DNA of 64,000 bases from NCBI RefSeq assembly GCF_004765605.1, contig NZ_SRLC01000001.1, forward strand, positions 2,480,001 to 2,544,000, written 5' to 3'. The notes beneath the pieces were generated by a model. It had not been told where the DNA came from and did not search any database. It worked only from the letters and a program-made list of their open reading frames with translations. Within the stretch, counting starts at the first letter, position 1. Each line of letters opens with the position of its first letter. Both the position numbers and the translations under genes were made by a program. This document shows positions 49,222 to 58,164 of the stretch, piece after piece. Source of the stretch: Hymenobacter aquaticus (GTDB lineage Bacteria > Bacteroidota > Bacteroidia > Cytophagales > Hymenobacteraceae).

Positions 49222-50601
49222 TTACCCCTTATAAAACATCCAGCGCGACAGTTCCCGGTAGTTTACCTTCTTGCCGTACATCAGAATGCCGACCCGGTAG
49301 ATGCGGCCCGCCAGCCAGATGGTGAACACGAAGCCGGCAATGAGCAGGCTCATGCTCAGCAGCAGCTGCCACCCCGGCACGGCCCCGAACGGAATGCGCA
49401 TCATCATGGCAATGGGCGAGGTAAACGGAATCATCGACATCCAGAAAGCCACCGTGCCGTTCGGGTCCCGGATAATCACGCTCTGGGCAATGATGATGGT
49501 CAGAATCAGGGGCATGGTGATGGGCAGCATAAACTGCTGGGTGTCGGTTTCGTTGTCGACGGCCGAGCCGATGGCCCCGAACAGTGCCCCGTAGAACAGG
49601 TAGCCGCCCAGGAAATAGAACAGGAAGCTGCCCAGAATCAGGGGCAGGTTCAGGCTGGCCAGGCCGGCCGAAAAGCTCTGCTGAAACCGGGCGGCGGCGC
49701 TTTCCTTCTTCTTGGTTGGCGTAGCGGCGGTGCCTACCTGCGCCGGGCCGGCGGCCCCGGCGGCATCCACGGTAGCGGGGGCCGAAAGCTGACCGGTGCG
49801 GGCAGCCACTACTTTTTCGGCCCCGAACACGCCGGCTAGGCCCGAGGTAACGGCCGTGCTGAGCACAATCCAGAGCAGCAGTTGGGTAAGGCCCACGGCG
49901 GCGATGCCCATCACCTTGCCCATCATCAGCTGAAACGGCTTCACCGAGGAAATCACCACTTCCACGATGCGGTTGGTTTTCTCCTCAATCACCCCGCGCA
50001 TGATCTGCACGCCGTAGATGAAGATGAACATGTAAATCAGGAAGGCGGCGGCGTAGGCCACGCCCGTCGTGACGCCGGTGCTGCTGGCCTTTTCGCCGTT
50101 CTCGCTCAGGTTCACGGTTTGCAGGTCCACGTCGGCCTTTATCTTGTCGAGCACGTCTTTGTCGAGGCCGGCCTGGCGCATCCGGGCCGCTTCGATCTTG
50201 CGGTTGAGCATGCGCTCCATGGCAATCTGCATGGGCATGCTCAGGTTGTCGCGCGCGAAAATCCGGAAGCCGGTGGGGTTGTTCACGTCGTAGCGCGGGA
50301 TGTAAAGCAGGGCGGCTTGCTTGCTTTTGCGGAACGCGGCCTTGGCCGTGGCCAGGTCGGTGCTGGCGGCCGGCACGTAGCGAATGTCGCTGTCGGGGTC
50401 GTTGGGCAGCTCGCCGGCGAAGATGTTGCCCGCGTCGGCCACGGCCACCACCTTCTTGTTTTCCGAAATCTGCGCGAGCATGATCGGGACGACGATAAAG
50501 CCCGCCATGATCAGAGGCGCCAGCAGGGTCATGACCAGGAAGCTCTTTTTGCGCACCCGGGTCAGGTATTCGCGCTGAATGATAAGCCAGATTTTGTCCA
50601 T
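49222..50601 (-). CDS. ABC transporter permease of Nat type
   Basis: A 459-residue membrane protein. Residues about 17-40 form the first helix, and then a large extracytoplasmic domain of about 150 residues (IFAGELPNDPDSDIRYVPAASTDLATAKAAFRKSKQAALLYIPRYDV) follows. Five or six helices cluster in the C-terminal half (YAAAFLIYMFIFIYGVQIMRGVIEEKTNRIVEVVISSVKPFQLMMGKVMGI is the family core). The typical partner is the ATPase gene on the same strand 177 bases upstream. NatB-type permeases export Na+ or drugs; the substrate is not known. Confidence 0.88.
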   Translation of the reverse strand: MDKIWLIIQREYLTRVRKKSFLVMTLLAPLIMAGFIVVPIMLAQISENKKVVAVADAGNIFAGELPNDPDSDIRYVPAASTDLATAKAAFRKSKQAALLYIPRYDVNNPTGFRIFARDNLSMPMQIAMERMLNRKIEAARMRQAGLDKDVLDKIKADVDLQTVNLSENGEKASSTGVTTGVAYAAAFLIYMFIFIYGVQIMRGVIEEKTNRIVEVVISSVKPFQLMMGKVMGIAAVGLTQLLLWIVLSTAVTSGLAGVFGAEKVVAARTGQLSAPATVDAAGAAGPAQVGTAATPTKKKESAAARFQQSFSAGLASLNLPLILGSFLFYFLGGYLFYGALFGAIGSAVDNETDTQQFMLPITMPLILTIIIAQSVIIRDPNGTVAFWMSMIPFTSPIAMMMRIPFGAVPGWQLLLSMSLLIAGFVFTIWLAGRIYRVGILMYGKKVNYRELSRWMFYKG

Positions 50602-50664
50602 AGTATCTTGATGTCTTAGGTCGTGGTTGGGATTGGAGCTATGCTGGTTCCCCTGCTTGTTGAA

Positions 50665-50762
50665 AGGAGGGGTTAGGGGTGGTTACTAGAGTTAGAGAAC
50701 GTAGCACTAGTAGTCGTTCTGCGGTTTCAACCACCCCTGGCCCCTCCTTAGCTAAGGAGGGG
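50665..50762. repeat. Inverted repeat between permease and ATPase genes
   Basis: Arms of 20 bases (AGGAGGGGTTAGGGGTGGTT at 50665-50684, near-complement at 50729-50748, two mismatches) and a perfect 22-base palindrome with arms of CCCCTCCTTAG at 50741-50762. The type is a familiar intergenic repeat in the phylum as I recall it. Confidence 0.85.
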
Positions 50763-50778
50763 AACTAGCCTTCTAGCT

Positions 50779-51729
50779 TTAGCTTTTGACGGCCAGCTCC
50801 TGTTGGGTGAGGGTTTCGGGCATGGTTTCCCGCACGCGCCGGATAAAGATATCGTTGATGCTGGGCACCTGCTCGCGGAAGGCGTGCACCTCCACGTTGC
50901 CGATCAGGTAGCGCAGCAAGTCGTTGGGCGTGGTGCCGTGGTGCAGCCGGATCCGGTCGTAGAAGTGGCCGTTTTCGCGCTCCTTGTGCTCCAGCACCTC
51001 AAAGTCGGGGTGAATGACCATCAGGCGGCCCTTGCCTTCCACCTCGTAGGTCTGGGTTTTGAACGTGTCCTTGATCTGGCCCACCGGCCCGTCGAGCACC
51101 TTGCGGGAGCGGTTAATTAGGGCAATGTTGTCGCACATCTCCTCCACCGACTCCATGCGGTGGGTCGAGAAGATGATGGTGGCGCCCCGGTCGCGCAGGG
51201 CCAGGATTTCGTCCTTAATCAGGTTGGCGTTGATGGGGTCGAAGCCCGAAAACGGCTCGTCGAGGATAATCAGGCTGGGCTCGTGCAGCACGGTGGCAAT
51301 AAACTGCACCTTCTGCTGCATGCCCTTGCTGAGGTCTTCCACGTTTTTGCCGACCCAGGCCCGCAGATCCAGCCGGTCGATCCACTGCTTGATGCGGGCG
51401 GTGGCGTCGGCCTTGCTCAGGCCCTTGAGGCGGGCCAGGTAGAGCAGCTGCTCGCCCACTTTCATCTTTTTGTAGAGGCCCCGCTCCTCGGGCAGATAGC
51501 CGATCTGGGCAATGTGCGAGGGGTTGAGCTTTTCGCCCCGGAAGCGAATTTCGCCCGAGTCGGCGGCCGTAATCTGGGTGATAATGCGGATCAGGGAGGT
51601 TTTGCCGGCGCCGTTGGGGCCGAGCAGCCCGAAGATGCTGCCCTCGGGAATGTCGAGGCTCACCCCGTTGAGGGCCACGTGCGCCGCGTACGCCTTGTGC
51701 ACGTCGATGGCTTGTAGAATAGGAGGCAT
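50779..51729 (-). CDS. ABC transporter ATP-binding protein of Nat type
   Basis: A 316-residue ATPase. Walker A GLLGPNGAGKTSLIRIITQ near 35, Q-loop, signature VEDLSKGMQQKVQFIATVLHEPSLIILDEPFSGFDPIN with Walker B, and the H-loop STHRMESVEEM. The C-terminal 90 residues carry a beta-rich DUF4162-like domain (EVEGKGRLMVIHPDFEVLEHKERENGHFYDRIRLHHGTTPNDLLRYLIGNVEVHAF). It energises the permease downstream. Confidence 0.92.
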   Translation of the reverse strand: MPPILQAIDVHKAYAAHVALNGVSLDIPEGSIFGLLGPNGAGKTSLIRIITQITAADSGEIRFRGEKLNPSHIAQIGYLPEERGLYKKMKVGEQLLYLARLKGLSKADATARIKQWIDRLDLRAWVGKNVEDLSKGMQQKVQFIATVLHEPSLIILDEPFSGFDPINANLIKDEILALRDRGATIIFSTHRMESVEEMCDNIALINRSRKVLDGPVGQIKDTFKTQTYEVEGKGRLMVIHPDFEVLEHKERENGHFYDRIRLHHGTTPNDLLRYLIGNVEVHAFREQVPSINDIFIRRVRETMPETLTQQELAVKS

Positions 51730-51854
51730 TGGAAGGAAAGGTTGGTCGTGGTGTGACGTAATATTACTGGAACTCTATAAAGAAGCGGCATTCTTCTTTC
51801 CCAAGCGGCAAAACCGGGGGGCTGAATGGTCGAAAAAGGCTGCTGAAGAAGCCG

Positions 51855-52469
51855 CTATTCCAGCTCCCGCAGGGCGGCTTCGAGCCGGTCGAGGTGCTGG
51901 CCGTAGAGGCGCTGCATGTACCAGCGGGTACCGTACACGGCCAGCACCTGCAGCACGGCTCCCAATACCAGGTAGGCCCCCGCCGTGATGCCCATCCGGG
52001 TCCAGCGGAAAGGTTCGGGCCGGGCCAGCTCCTGCCCTACCTGAAAGCCCAGCAGCAGCAGCAAGGCCCAGGGCCCGCTAAACAGCGTGAGGCGGTAGTA
52101 ATAAGACAGTAGCCGGCGCAGGTTGGCCGTCAGGCGCTGCAAGTGGCCCTGCACGTTGCCTTCCACCGAGTCCATCTGCCGGAGCAGCCCCAGCTTGTGG
52201 TAGTAGTAGTAGAGCATAGCCGCGCTCAGCAGCAGCATAAACACCGCGTACATCTGGTAAAACGCCTTATCGGCGTAGAGCAGGAAGCCCCCCAGCCCCA
52301 GCATCATCAGCACGGTGAAGGCCAGCTCGGCGCGGGCGTTGCGGCGCATGCGGGCCACCAGCGTGCCCGACTGCCGGCTGAGCAGCTCGTGCAGGGCCGG
52401 TTCGGGCAGGGCGGGCGGCGTGCCGGGCGTGGGTTGCTGCCAGCGGCGGCGGAGGTCGTCGAGTTCCAT
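51855..52469 (-). CDS. Membrane protein coupled to an ECF sigma factor
   Basis: A 204-residue protein. The N-terminal 45 residues form a soluble segment (MELDDLRRRWQQPTPGTPPALPEPALHELL), then four membrane helices (AELAFTVLMMLGLGGFLLYA, YQMYAVFMLLLSAAMLYYYYH, GPWALLLLLGFQVG and ITAGAYLVLGAVLQVLAVYG). Its ATG overlaps the sigma gene stop by one base (TGATG), so it is co-translated. In this position it may be the anti-sigma factor, though it lacks a zinc-binding anti-sigma motif. Inference from context. Confidence 0.7.
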   Translation of the reverse strand: MELDDLRRRWQQPTPGTPPALPEPALHELLSRQSGTLVARMRRNARAELAFTVLMMLGLGGFLLYADKAFYQMYAVFMLLLSAAMLYYYYHKLGLLRQMDSVEGNVQGHLQRLTANLRRLLSYYYRLTLFSGPWALLLLLGFQVGQELARPEPFRWTRMGITAGAYLVLGAVLQVLAVYGTRWYMQRLYGQHLDRLEAALRELE

Positions 52470-52972
52470 CAGACGGGTTGGGTTAAAAGGTGGCGAAGCT
52501 TGTCCTGCACGCGGTGCATTTTCACGCGCACGTTGTTCTGGGTAATGCCCAGGATATCGGCCATTTCCTCGTAGGTGCGCTCTTCCAGGTAGAGCAGGAT
52601 AAAGGCTTTTTCCACGTCGGAGAGCCGGCCGATGGCCCGGTAGAGGTCGGCCAGGTCGTCGGCATCGGGGCCCGACTCGGGCGGCGGGGCCACCTCGGGC
52701 GGCACGTCGCCCAGCCGCTCGGGGGCGGGCCGGCGGGTGCGCTGCCGCAGGTTGCTGATGGCCACGTTCAGGGCAATGCGGTAGAGCCAGGTGCTGATTT
52801 TGGCCGTGGGCCGGTAGCCGGGAAAGGCCCGCCAGAGCTGGAGCACGACTTCCTGGTAGAGGTCCTGCCGGTCGTCGGCGTCGGAGCAGTAGAGCCGGCA
52901 CACCCGGTGCAAAATGCCCTGGTTGGCATTGAGCAAGGCCAGAAAGTCGGAGCTAGCGGAGGCGGGATTCAC
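52469..52972 (-). CDS. ECF-type RNA polymerase sigma factor
   Basis: A 167-residue sigma factor. Region 2: ADDRQDLYQEVVLQLWRAFPGYRPTAKISTWLYRIALNVAISNLRQRTRR. Region 4: LSDVEKAFILLYLEERTYEEMADILGITQNNVRVKMHRVQDKLRHLL (helix-turn-helix). The start is GTG (no ATG nearby). It sits in front of the membrane-protein gene. Two TGTAATCTATT hairpins lie 95 to 200 bases upstream and may regulate it. Confidence 0.93.
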   Translation of the reverse strand: MNPASASSDFLALLNANQGILHRVCRLYCSDADDRQDLYQEVVLQLWRAFPGYRPTAKISTWLYRIALNVAISNLRQRTRRPAPERLGDVPPEVAPPPESGPDADDLADLYRAIGRLSDVEKAFILLYLEERTYEEMADILGITQNNVRVKMHRVQDKLRHLLTQPV

Positions 52973-53067
52973 AGCAGAAGGTTCTAGCCGAAGTACACCC
53001 TATATATCGACAAGCCAATGCTGGCATTACAGCGGCCACCGAATTATTTTTCGGATGCCCTCCGCTC

Positions 53068-53173
53068 GTGTAATCTATTTCTGGGAATCTATTTTATTGA
53101 TTTCACAGAATAGATTACACGCCGCAAATTTATTTTGTAATCTATTTTTTTAAAATTCAGAAATAGATTACAA
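53068..53173. repeat. Two tandem hairpins of TGTAATCTATT
   Basis: Hairpin 1: GTGTAATCTATT (53068-53079) with complement (53109-53120). Hairpin 2: TTGTAATCTATTT (53135-53147) with complement (53161-53173). Four copies of the word, alternating orientation, in an A+T-rich island. Operators for a regulator of the ECF gene are possible. Confidence 0.85.
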
Positions 53174-53183
53174 GCCGTATATC

Positions 53184-53277
53184 GGTGTAGAGACGCATAC
53201 TTGCGTCTCGGCGTTGAACGATGATCTAGCCCGGCAACGTCAGCAACGATTGAGACGCAAGTATGCGTCTCTACACC
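53184..53277. repeat. Inverted pair of the GAGACGC palindrome
   Basis: Arm 53184-53209 and complement 53252-53277 (26 bases each), each carrying the 20-base palindrome also found at 1844-1863. The 42-base loop contains no gene. Confidence 0.9.
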
Positions 53278-53307
53278 TGCTGCAAACCGTGCGCAGCAAC
53301 GCGTACC

Positions 53308-53346
53308 AAAAAAAGCCCGTCTTCCACTGCTGGAGAACGGGCTTTT
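53308..53346 (-). terminator. map terminator
   Basis: Minus strand: AAGCCCGT and ACGGGCTT stem followed by a T run (53314-53308). Confidence 0.9.
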
Positions 53347-53406
53347 CAGGTAAATATCGGCGGTAAGCGGCGCGGCCTGAAGCGGTTTTCTGCTCCCCTG
53401 CCGCTT

Positions 53407-54171
53407 TTAGTCCCAGATGCCGTTGGCGGCGGTCAGAATCAGGGGCTCTCCGTCGGTGACGACCAGCGTGTGCTCGTGCTGGGCCACGAAGCTGCCGTCC
53501 TTGGTGCTCAGCGTCCAGCCGTCGCCGAGCTGGTGGGCGAAGCTGGCGCGGGTAGAAATAAAGGTTTCCACGGCCACCACCGAGTCTTTCTTGAAGCGCT
53601 TCAGGTTGTGGCGGTCGTAGTAGTTGGGAATTTCGCTGGGCTCCTCGTGCAGGCTGCGGCCTACGCCGTGGCCGACGAGGTTCTTGATAACCCGGAAGCC
53701 GGCTTTGCGGGCTTCGGCCTCAATCAGCCCGCCAATATCGGCGATGCGCACCCCGCCCCGGATGCGGCTGATGGCCGTGCGCAGAATCTGGCGGGAGGCA
53801 TCGACCAGGGGCTGGTGCTGGTGCACGTCGGCGCCGAGCACGAATGAGCCGCCGTTATCGGCCCAGTAGCCGTCCTTCTCCGCCGACACGTCGATGTTGA
53901 TCAGGTCGCCTTCCCGCAACACTTTGTGCGCGGCCGGAATGCCGTGGGCCACCTCCTGATTGACGCTGATGCAGGTCCAGCCGGGGAAGCCGTAGGTGAG
54001 GCGCGGGGCCGAGCGGGCGCCCAGCGCGGCCAGCAGCCGGCCGCCGTATTCGTCCAGCTCCAGGGTGTTCATGCCGGGCTGGGCGTACTGGCGCATCTGC
54101 TGGAGCGTGGTAGCAACGGCCGCGCTGATCTGCTGGAGGCCGGTCAGGTCGGCCTGGGAGGTGATGGACAT
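53407..54171 (-). CDS. map: Type I methionine aminopeptidase
   Basis: A 254-residue enzyme from ATG 54171. All five metal ligands of the pita-bread fold are visible: LINIDVSAEKDGYWADNGGSF (two Asp), GHGVGRSLHEEP (His), VVAVETFIS (Glu) and AQHEHTLVV (Glu). It removes the initiator Met. It is not in the ribosomal-protein cluster where map often sits. A TATCTTTG box lies 64 bases upstream. Confidence 0.95.
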   Translation of the reverse strand: MSITSQADLTGLQQISAAVATTLQQMRQYAQPGMNTLELDEYGGRLLAALGARSAPRLTYGFPGWTCISVNQEVAHGIPAAHKVLREGDLINIDVSAEKDGYWADNGGSFVLGADVHQHQPLVDASRQILRTAISRIRGGVRIADIGGLIEAEARKAGFRVIKNLVGHGVGRSLHEEPSEIPNYYDRHNLKRFKKDSVVAVETFISTRASFAHQLGDGWTLSTKDGSFVAQHEHTLVVTDGEPLILTAANGIWD

Positions 54172-54234
54172 GGCAAGGAGGTTGGAGGTAGAAACACGGC
54201 CCGCAGCGGGCAATACGCTGGCCAAACAACCTGG

Positions 54235-54242
54235 CAAAGATA
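54235..54242 (-). promoter_or_regulatory. -7 box of map
   Basis: TATCTTTG on the minus strand, giving a leader of about 58 bases. No clear -33 TTG. Confidence 0.5.
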
Positions 54243-54416
54243 TAGTTCGAAAGGCGCGTAGCCCCCCGCGCCGGCCACTCCCCTGCGGCCGGCAAGAAAA
54301 TACCGCCCCGGCCTGGGTGAAAACGCCACCGCACGAACTGCGCCATTGGCAGCCCGTGCGGTGCGTGTGTGGCTGGCTTTTTATTCCAGCTCAGCTTCTG
54401 TGCTCAACAACGGCTT

Positions 54417-55553
54417 TTACTGGAAATACTCCTTCACTTTCTCGAAGAAGCCCTTCTCGTTTTTGCCGGGGTTGGGCGTGAAATTCTGGGCGTTGCGCAG
54501 CTTTTCAAGCAATTCACGCTCCTCGCTGCTTACGTTCTTCGGCGTCCAGACGCTGAGGTGAATCAGCTGGTCGCCGCGGCCGTAGCCGTTCAGGTCCTTG
54601 ATGCCCTTGCCGCGCAAACGCAGGATTTTGCCGGGCTGGGTGCCCGGGTCCACCTTGATTTTTACCTTCCCCTCGATGGTCGGCACCTCGATGCTAGCGC
54701 CCAGGGCGGCATCCACGAAGGAAATGTACTGCTCGAACATGATGTTGTTGCCGTCGCGCTTCAGCAGCTCGTGCGGCTCCTCTTCGATCTGAATGAGCAG
54801 GTCGCCGGGCACGCCGCCCCGCTCGGGGTAGTTGCCTTTGCCGTTCATGCTCAGCTGCATGCCCTCAGCCACACCGGCCGGGATGTTGATCGGAATAACC
54901 TCCTCGTGCAGCTGCCGGCCTTCGCCGTGGCACACGTCGCACTTGCTGCTCACGATCTTGCCTTCGCCGTTGCAGGTGGGGCAGGTCGAGGAGCTGACCA
55001 TCTGGCCCAGCATCGTGTTTACCACGCGCTTCACCTGGCCCTGGCCGTGGCAGGTGCCGCAGTCCTTCAGGTCGGTGCCGTTTTTGGCGCCAGTGCCCGA
55101 GCAGGGCTGGCAGGCCACGTAGCGCTTCACCTTGATCTTCTTCTCGACGCCGTTGGCAACTTCTTCCAGGTCCAGCTTGAGCTTGATGCGCAAGTTGGAG
55201 CCTTTCTTGACGCGCCGGCCGCCCCGGCCCTGCCCGCCCCCGAAGAAGCTCTCGAAGCCACCGCCGCCGAAGATGTCGCCGAACTGGGAGAAGATGTCCT
55301 CCATGTTCTGGGCGCCGCCGCCGCCGCCCATGCCCTGGTGACCGAACCGGTCGTAACGGGCGCGCTTGTCGTTGTCGGACAAGACTTCGTAGGCCTCCGC
55401 GGCTTCCTTGAACTTGTCTTCGGCCGTGGGGTCGTCGGGGTTTTTATCGGGGTGAAACTTGATGGCCACCTTGCGGTACGCCTTCTTTATCTCCTCAGCC
55501 GAGGCGGTCTTGGCGACGTCCAACACCTCGTAATAATCTCGCTTCGTTGCCAT
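54417..55553 (-). CDS. dnaJ: Chaperone DnaJ
   Basis: A 378-residue co-chaperone. J domain at 1-70 with [13 protein letters not shown] (HPD), G/F linker with [40 protein letters not shown], four zinc repeats ([32 protein letters not shown]) and a C-terminal substrate domain. It stimulates DnaK ATPase. It follows grpE on the same strand with an intervening hairpin-family element, and dnaK is not in the window. Confidence 0.97.
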   Translation of the reverse strand: MATKRDYYEVLDVAKTASAEEIKKAYRKVAIKFHPDKNPDDPTAEDKFKEAAEAYEVLSDNDKRARYDRFGHQGMGGGGGAQNMEDIFSQFGDIFGGGGFESFFGGGQGRGGRRVKKGSNLRIKLKLDLEEVANGVEKKIKVKRYVACQPCSGTGAKNGTDLKDCGTCHGQGQVKRVVNTMLGQMVSSSTCPTCNGEGKIVSSKCDVCHGEGRQLHEEVIPINIPAGVAEGMQLSMNGKGNYPERGGVPGDLLIQIEEEPHELLKRDGNNIMFEQYISFVDAALGASIEVPTIEGKVKIKVDPGTQPGKILRLRGKGIKDLNGYGRGDQLIHLSVWTPKNVSSEERELLEKLRNAQNFTPNPGKNEKGFFEKVKEYFQ

Positions 55554-55571
55554 TGCTGTGTATTGCTAATC

Positions 55572-55667
55572 GTCATGTCGAACGAAGTGAGACATCTCGC
55601 GTGCTGCCGTTGCCACGGTAACCAAGTTACCATTGCATGCGAGATGTCTCACTTCGTTCGACATGAC
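55572..55667. repeat. Hairpin-family element (type D) between dnaJ and grpE
   Basis: Perfect 29-base arms (55572-55600, 55639-55667). Each arm folds as ATGTC/GACAT, GA/GA, AC..GT around GAA. A regular stem-loop of this size may act as a partial terminator between two co-transcribed chaperone genes. Confidence 0.9.
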
Positions 55668-55679
55668 AAATGCTCTGTA

Positions 55680-56264
55680 TTAGGCTCCCAGCACCACTTT
55701 GGCGTGCCGGATTACTTTGTCGCCTAGGTAGTAGCCTTTTTCCACTTCGTCCACCACCTTGCCTTTCAGGTCCTCGGAGGGAGCCGGAATCTGGGTAATG
55801 GCCTCGTGCAGGTCAGCGTCGAAGGCACCGCCCTTGGTTTCCATCGGGGTCAGGCCTTTCTGCTGCAGGGTTTTCTGGAGCTTGCCCGAAATAATGTCGA
55901 TGCTTTCGCGCACGGCCGAAGCGTCCTCCGTGTCTTTGGTATGGTGGCGGGCCCGGTCAAAATCGTCGAGCACGGGCAGCAGCGCTACCATCAGCTCCTG
56001 GTTAGCGGTTTTGAACAGGTCGGTCCGCTCCTTGGCGGTGCGGCGCTTGTAGTTATCAAACTCGGCGGCCAGGCGCAGGTACTTGTCTTTGAGCTCGGCC
56101 AGTTCGGCGTCGGTTTTGGTCGCACCGGCTTTGGGCGCGCCGCCGTCGGCAGGTTCTACCTCACCCAGATCGGGCGCGTTGGGGTCTTCGGGCAATTCGC
56201 CAGCCGTGTGGTCAGGTTCAACGGACAGATTGTCGTCCTGGGGCAGGGTGGTATCTTCAGCCAT
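55680..56264 (-). CDS. grpE: Nucleotide exchange factor GrpE
   Basis: A 194-residue protein from ATG 56264. The N-terminal third is disordered and acidic, then KDKYLRLAAEFDNYKRRTAKERTDLFKTANQELMVALLPVLDDFDRARHH, the long helix of the GrpE dimer, followed by the C-terminal beta domain (FDADLHEAITQIPAPSEDLKGKVVDEVEKGYYLGDKVIRHAKVVLG). It exchanges nucleotide on DnaK. A GTG 33 bases upstream in frame is an alternative start. Confidence 0.96.
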   Translation of the reverse strand: MAEDTTLPQDDNLSVEPDHTAGELPEDPNAPDLGEVEPADGGAPKAGATKTDAELAELKDKYLRLAAEFDNYKRRTAKERTDLFKTANQELMVALLPVLDDFDRARHHTKDTEDASAVRESIDIISGKLQKTLQQKGLTPMETKGGAFDADLHEAITQIPAPSEDLKGKVVDEVEKGYYLGDKVIRHAKVVLGA

Positions 56265-56424
56265 TTTCGTAAATATTCGTCGGAAAGGGTTTTTCACGGG
56301 ATGTTGCCGTTGGGCTACGCTGAGGGCACAAGGAGTTTGCCAAAGCGGGTTGGGCTGTCATTGTGGCATTTGGGCTACCCGAGCTATTTTGCACACGAGA
56401 AGCCCAACATCGAAGTAGTAGTAT

Positions 56425-57063
56425 ATGATTCCCAGCCATTCCCTCATGATTCCCCTCAGCGTTGTCTATGTGTTGTCTAATCCTGCGATGCCTGGATTGA
56501 TAAAAATCGGACGCACCAACCACGACAATGCTAAAACCCGCATTGATCAGCTCTATACAACGGGAGTACCGGTGCCTTTTACGCTAGAGTTCGTCTGTAA
56601 AGTCCCCAACTCGGAAGAGGTTGAAAAAGCACTACACACAGCCTTCGCCCCTTATCGAGTCAATCCTAAAAGAGAGTTTTTCAGTATCGACGCCAATCAG
56701 GCCATAGCCATCCTCAAGCTTCTCCACGTTCAGGACGCTACCCCTGAAATAGAAAGTCAACCTAGTACGCTGGATCAGTCTGAGATAGATGCTGGCGCGC
56801 AATTGAAAAGAAAGCGTCCCAACTTGAATTTCGAGGAAATGCAGATTCCAATCGGCGCCATTCTCACTTGTTCGGCCAATCTTGCTTCTGCAAAGGTGAC
56901 GGCCTCCAGAAAGGTAGACTTCAATGGCGAAGAAATGTCACTCACCGCGGCCACCCGCCAAGCGTTGGGAATTGACTATAGCGTAGCACCCTGCCCGTAC
57001 TGGATATTCGATGGACGCTCTTTGAGCGACATTTATGCGGAGACGTACGGCCAATCAGAGTAA
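56425..57063 (+). CDS. GIY-YIG (T5orf172) nuclease-like protein with RAMA-like C-terminal domain
   Basis: 212 residues from ATG 56425; ATG 56446 (MIPLSVVYVLSNPAMPGLIKIGRT) is an equally good start. N-terminal half: VVYVLSNPAMPGLIKIGRTNHDNAKTRIDQLYTTGVPVPFTLEFVCKVPNSEEVEKALHTAFAPYRVNPKREFF, the T5orf172 branch of GIY-YIG domains. C-terminal half: EMQIPIGAILTCSANLASAKVTASRKVDFNGEEMSLTAATRQALGIDYSVAPCPYWIFDGRSLSDIYAETY, similar to a domain found at the C-terminus of restriction-linked proteins (RAMA-like or DUF4357-like as I recall it). It may recognise modified DNA. G+C is lower than its neighbours. Confidence 0.75.
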   Translation: MIPSHSLMIPLSVVYVLSNPAMPGLIKIGRTNHDNAKTRIDQLYTTGVPVPFTLEFVCKVPNSEEVEKALHTAFAPYRVNPKREFFSIDANQAIAILKLLHVQDATPEIESQPSTLDQSEIDAGAQLKRKRPNLNFEEMQIPIGAILTCSANLASAKVTASRKVDFNGEEMSLTAATRQALGIDYSVAPCPYWIFDGRSLSDIYAETYGQSE

Positions 57064-57073
57064 CTGCCTCGCC

Positions 57074-58072
57074 TTACTCCTTGGCGTGCAGGGCCTGCCA
57101 GATCATGTCCTTGAGCTGCATGATGTTCTTGTTGGCCAGGCTGGAAATGAAGATGGTCGGCAGGTCGGTCGGCAGCGTCTCGCGGATTTCAGCTTCCAGC
57201 TCGTCGTCAATCAAATCGGCCTTGGTGATGGCCAGTAGGCGCTTTTTGGTCAGCAGCTCGGGGTTGAACTGCTCCAGCTCGCTGAGCAGCACCTGATATT
57301 CGGCGGCAATGTCGTTGCTGTCCACCGAAATCATAAACAGCAGAATGGAGTTGCGCTCGATGTGGCGCAAGAAGCGCGTACCCAGCCCCCGCCCTTCGGC
57401 TGCGCCCTCAATGATACCCGGAATGTCGGCCATCACGAACGACTTGTAGTCGCGGTAGGCCACCACGCCCAGGTTGGGCACCAGCGTGGTAAAGGCGTAG
57501 TCGGCAATCTTGGGTTTGGCCGCCGACACCACCGAGAGCAGCGTGCTTTTGCCCGCGTTGGGAAAGCCCACCAGGCCTACGTCGGCCAGCAGCTTAAGCT
57601 CCAGAATCACGTACTCGTCAACGCCGGGCTCGCCGGGCTGGAAGTAGGTCGGGGCCTGGTTGGTCGACGATTTGAAGTGGTCGTTGCCCAGGCCTCCCCG
57701 GCCGCCGGGCGTCAGAATCAGGCGCTGGCCGTGCTCGGTGATTTCGAGCTTTTTCTCGCCGGTTTCCGCGTCGCGGGCAATGGTGCCGAGCGGCACCTGG
57801 ATGATGATGTCGTCGCCCTGGGCGCCGGTGCGCAGATTTTCGCCGCCATTTTCGCCGGCCTTGGCAATCAGGTGCTTCTGGTACTGCAGGTGCAGCAGGG
57901 TCCAGAGCTGGGAGTTGCCTTCCAGGATGATGTGGCCGCCGCGGCCACCGTCGCCGCCGTCGGGGCCGCCGTTGGGCAGACCTTTGGCGCGGAAGAAGTG
58001 GCCCGAGCCGGCCCCGCCTTTTCCGGAGCGGCAGTTGATTTTGACGTAGTCGATGAAGTTATTGGAAGCCAC
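57074..58072 (-). CDS. obgE: GTPase ObgE/CgtA
   Basis: A 332-residue ribosome-assembly GTPase. Glycine-rich Obg fold at the N-terminus ([32 protein letters not shown]), then G1 [22 protein letters not shown]3 [29 protein letters not shown] and G4 AITKADLID. The start is GTG ([14 protein letters not shown] in protein). It lies at the end of the hpt-adk-obgE run, after a hairpin-family element, 220 bases downstream of adk. Confidence 0.96.
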   Translation of the reverse strand: MASNNFIDYVKINCRSGKGGAGSGHFFRAKGLPNGGPDGGDGGRGGHIILEGNSQLWTLLHLQYQKHLIAKAGENGGENLRTGAQGDDIIIQVPLGTIARDAETGEKKLEITEHGQRLILTPGGRGGLGNDHFKSSTNQAPTYFQPGEPGVDEYVILELKLLADVGLVGFPNAGKSTLLSVVSAAKPKIADYAFTTLVPNLGVVAYRDYKSFVMADIPGIIEGAAEGRGLGTRFLRHIERNSILLFMISVDSNDIAAEYQVLLSELEQFNPELLTKKRLLAITKADLIDDELEAEIRETLPTDLPTIFISSLANKNIMQLKDMIWQALHAKE

Positions 58073-58164
58073 GGCGGGAGGGAATTAAGAAGTAAGAAGT
58101 AGAAATCAGGAATTGAAGGCAATTCGAAACTCCTGCTTCTTAAAGTGAGCTGTCTAAAAAAAGG

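Larger units (their letters stand above)
52973..53406. other. Repeat-rich intergenic region between sigma gene and map
   Basis: 434 bases with three repeat blocks: two TGTAATCTATT hairpins (53068-53173), an inverted GAGACGC palindrome pair (53184-53277) and the map terminator (53308-53346). Nothing else is recognised. Confidence 0.8.
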
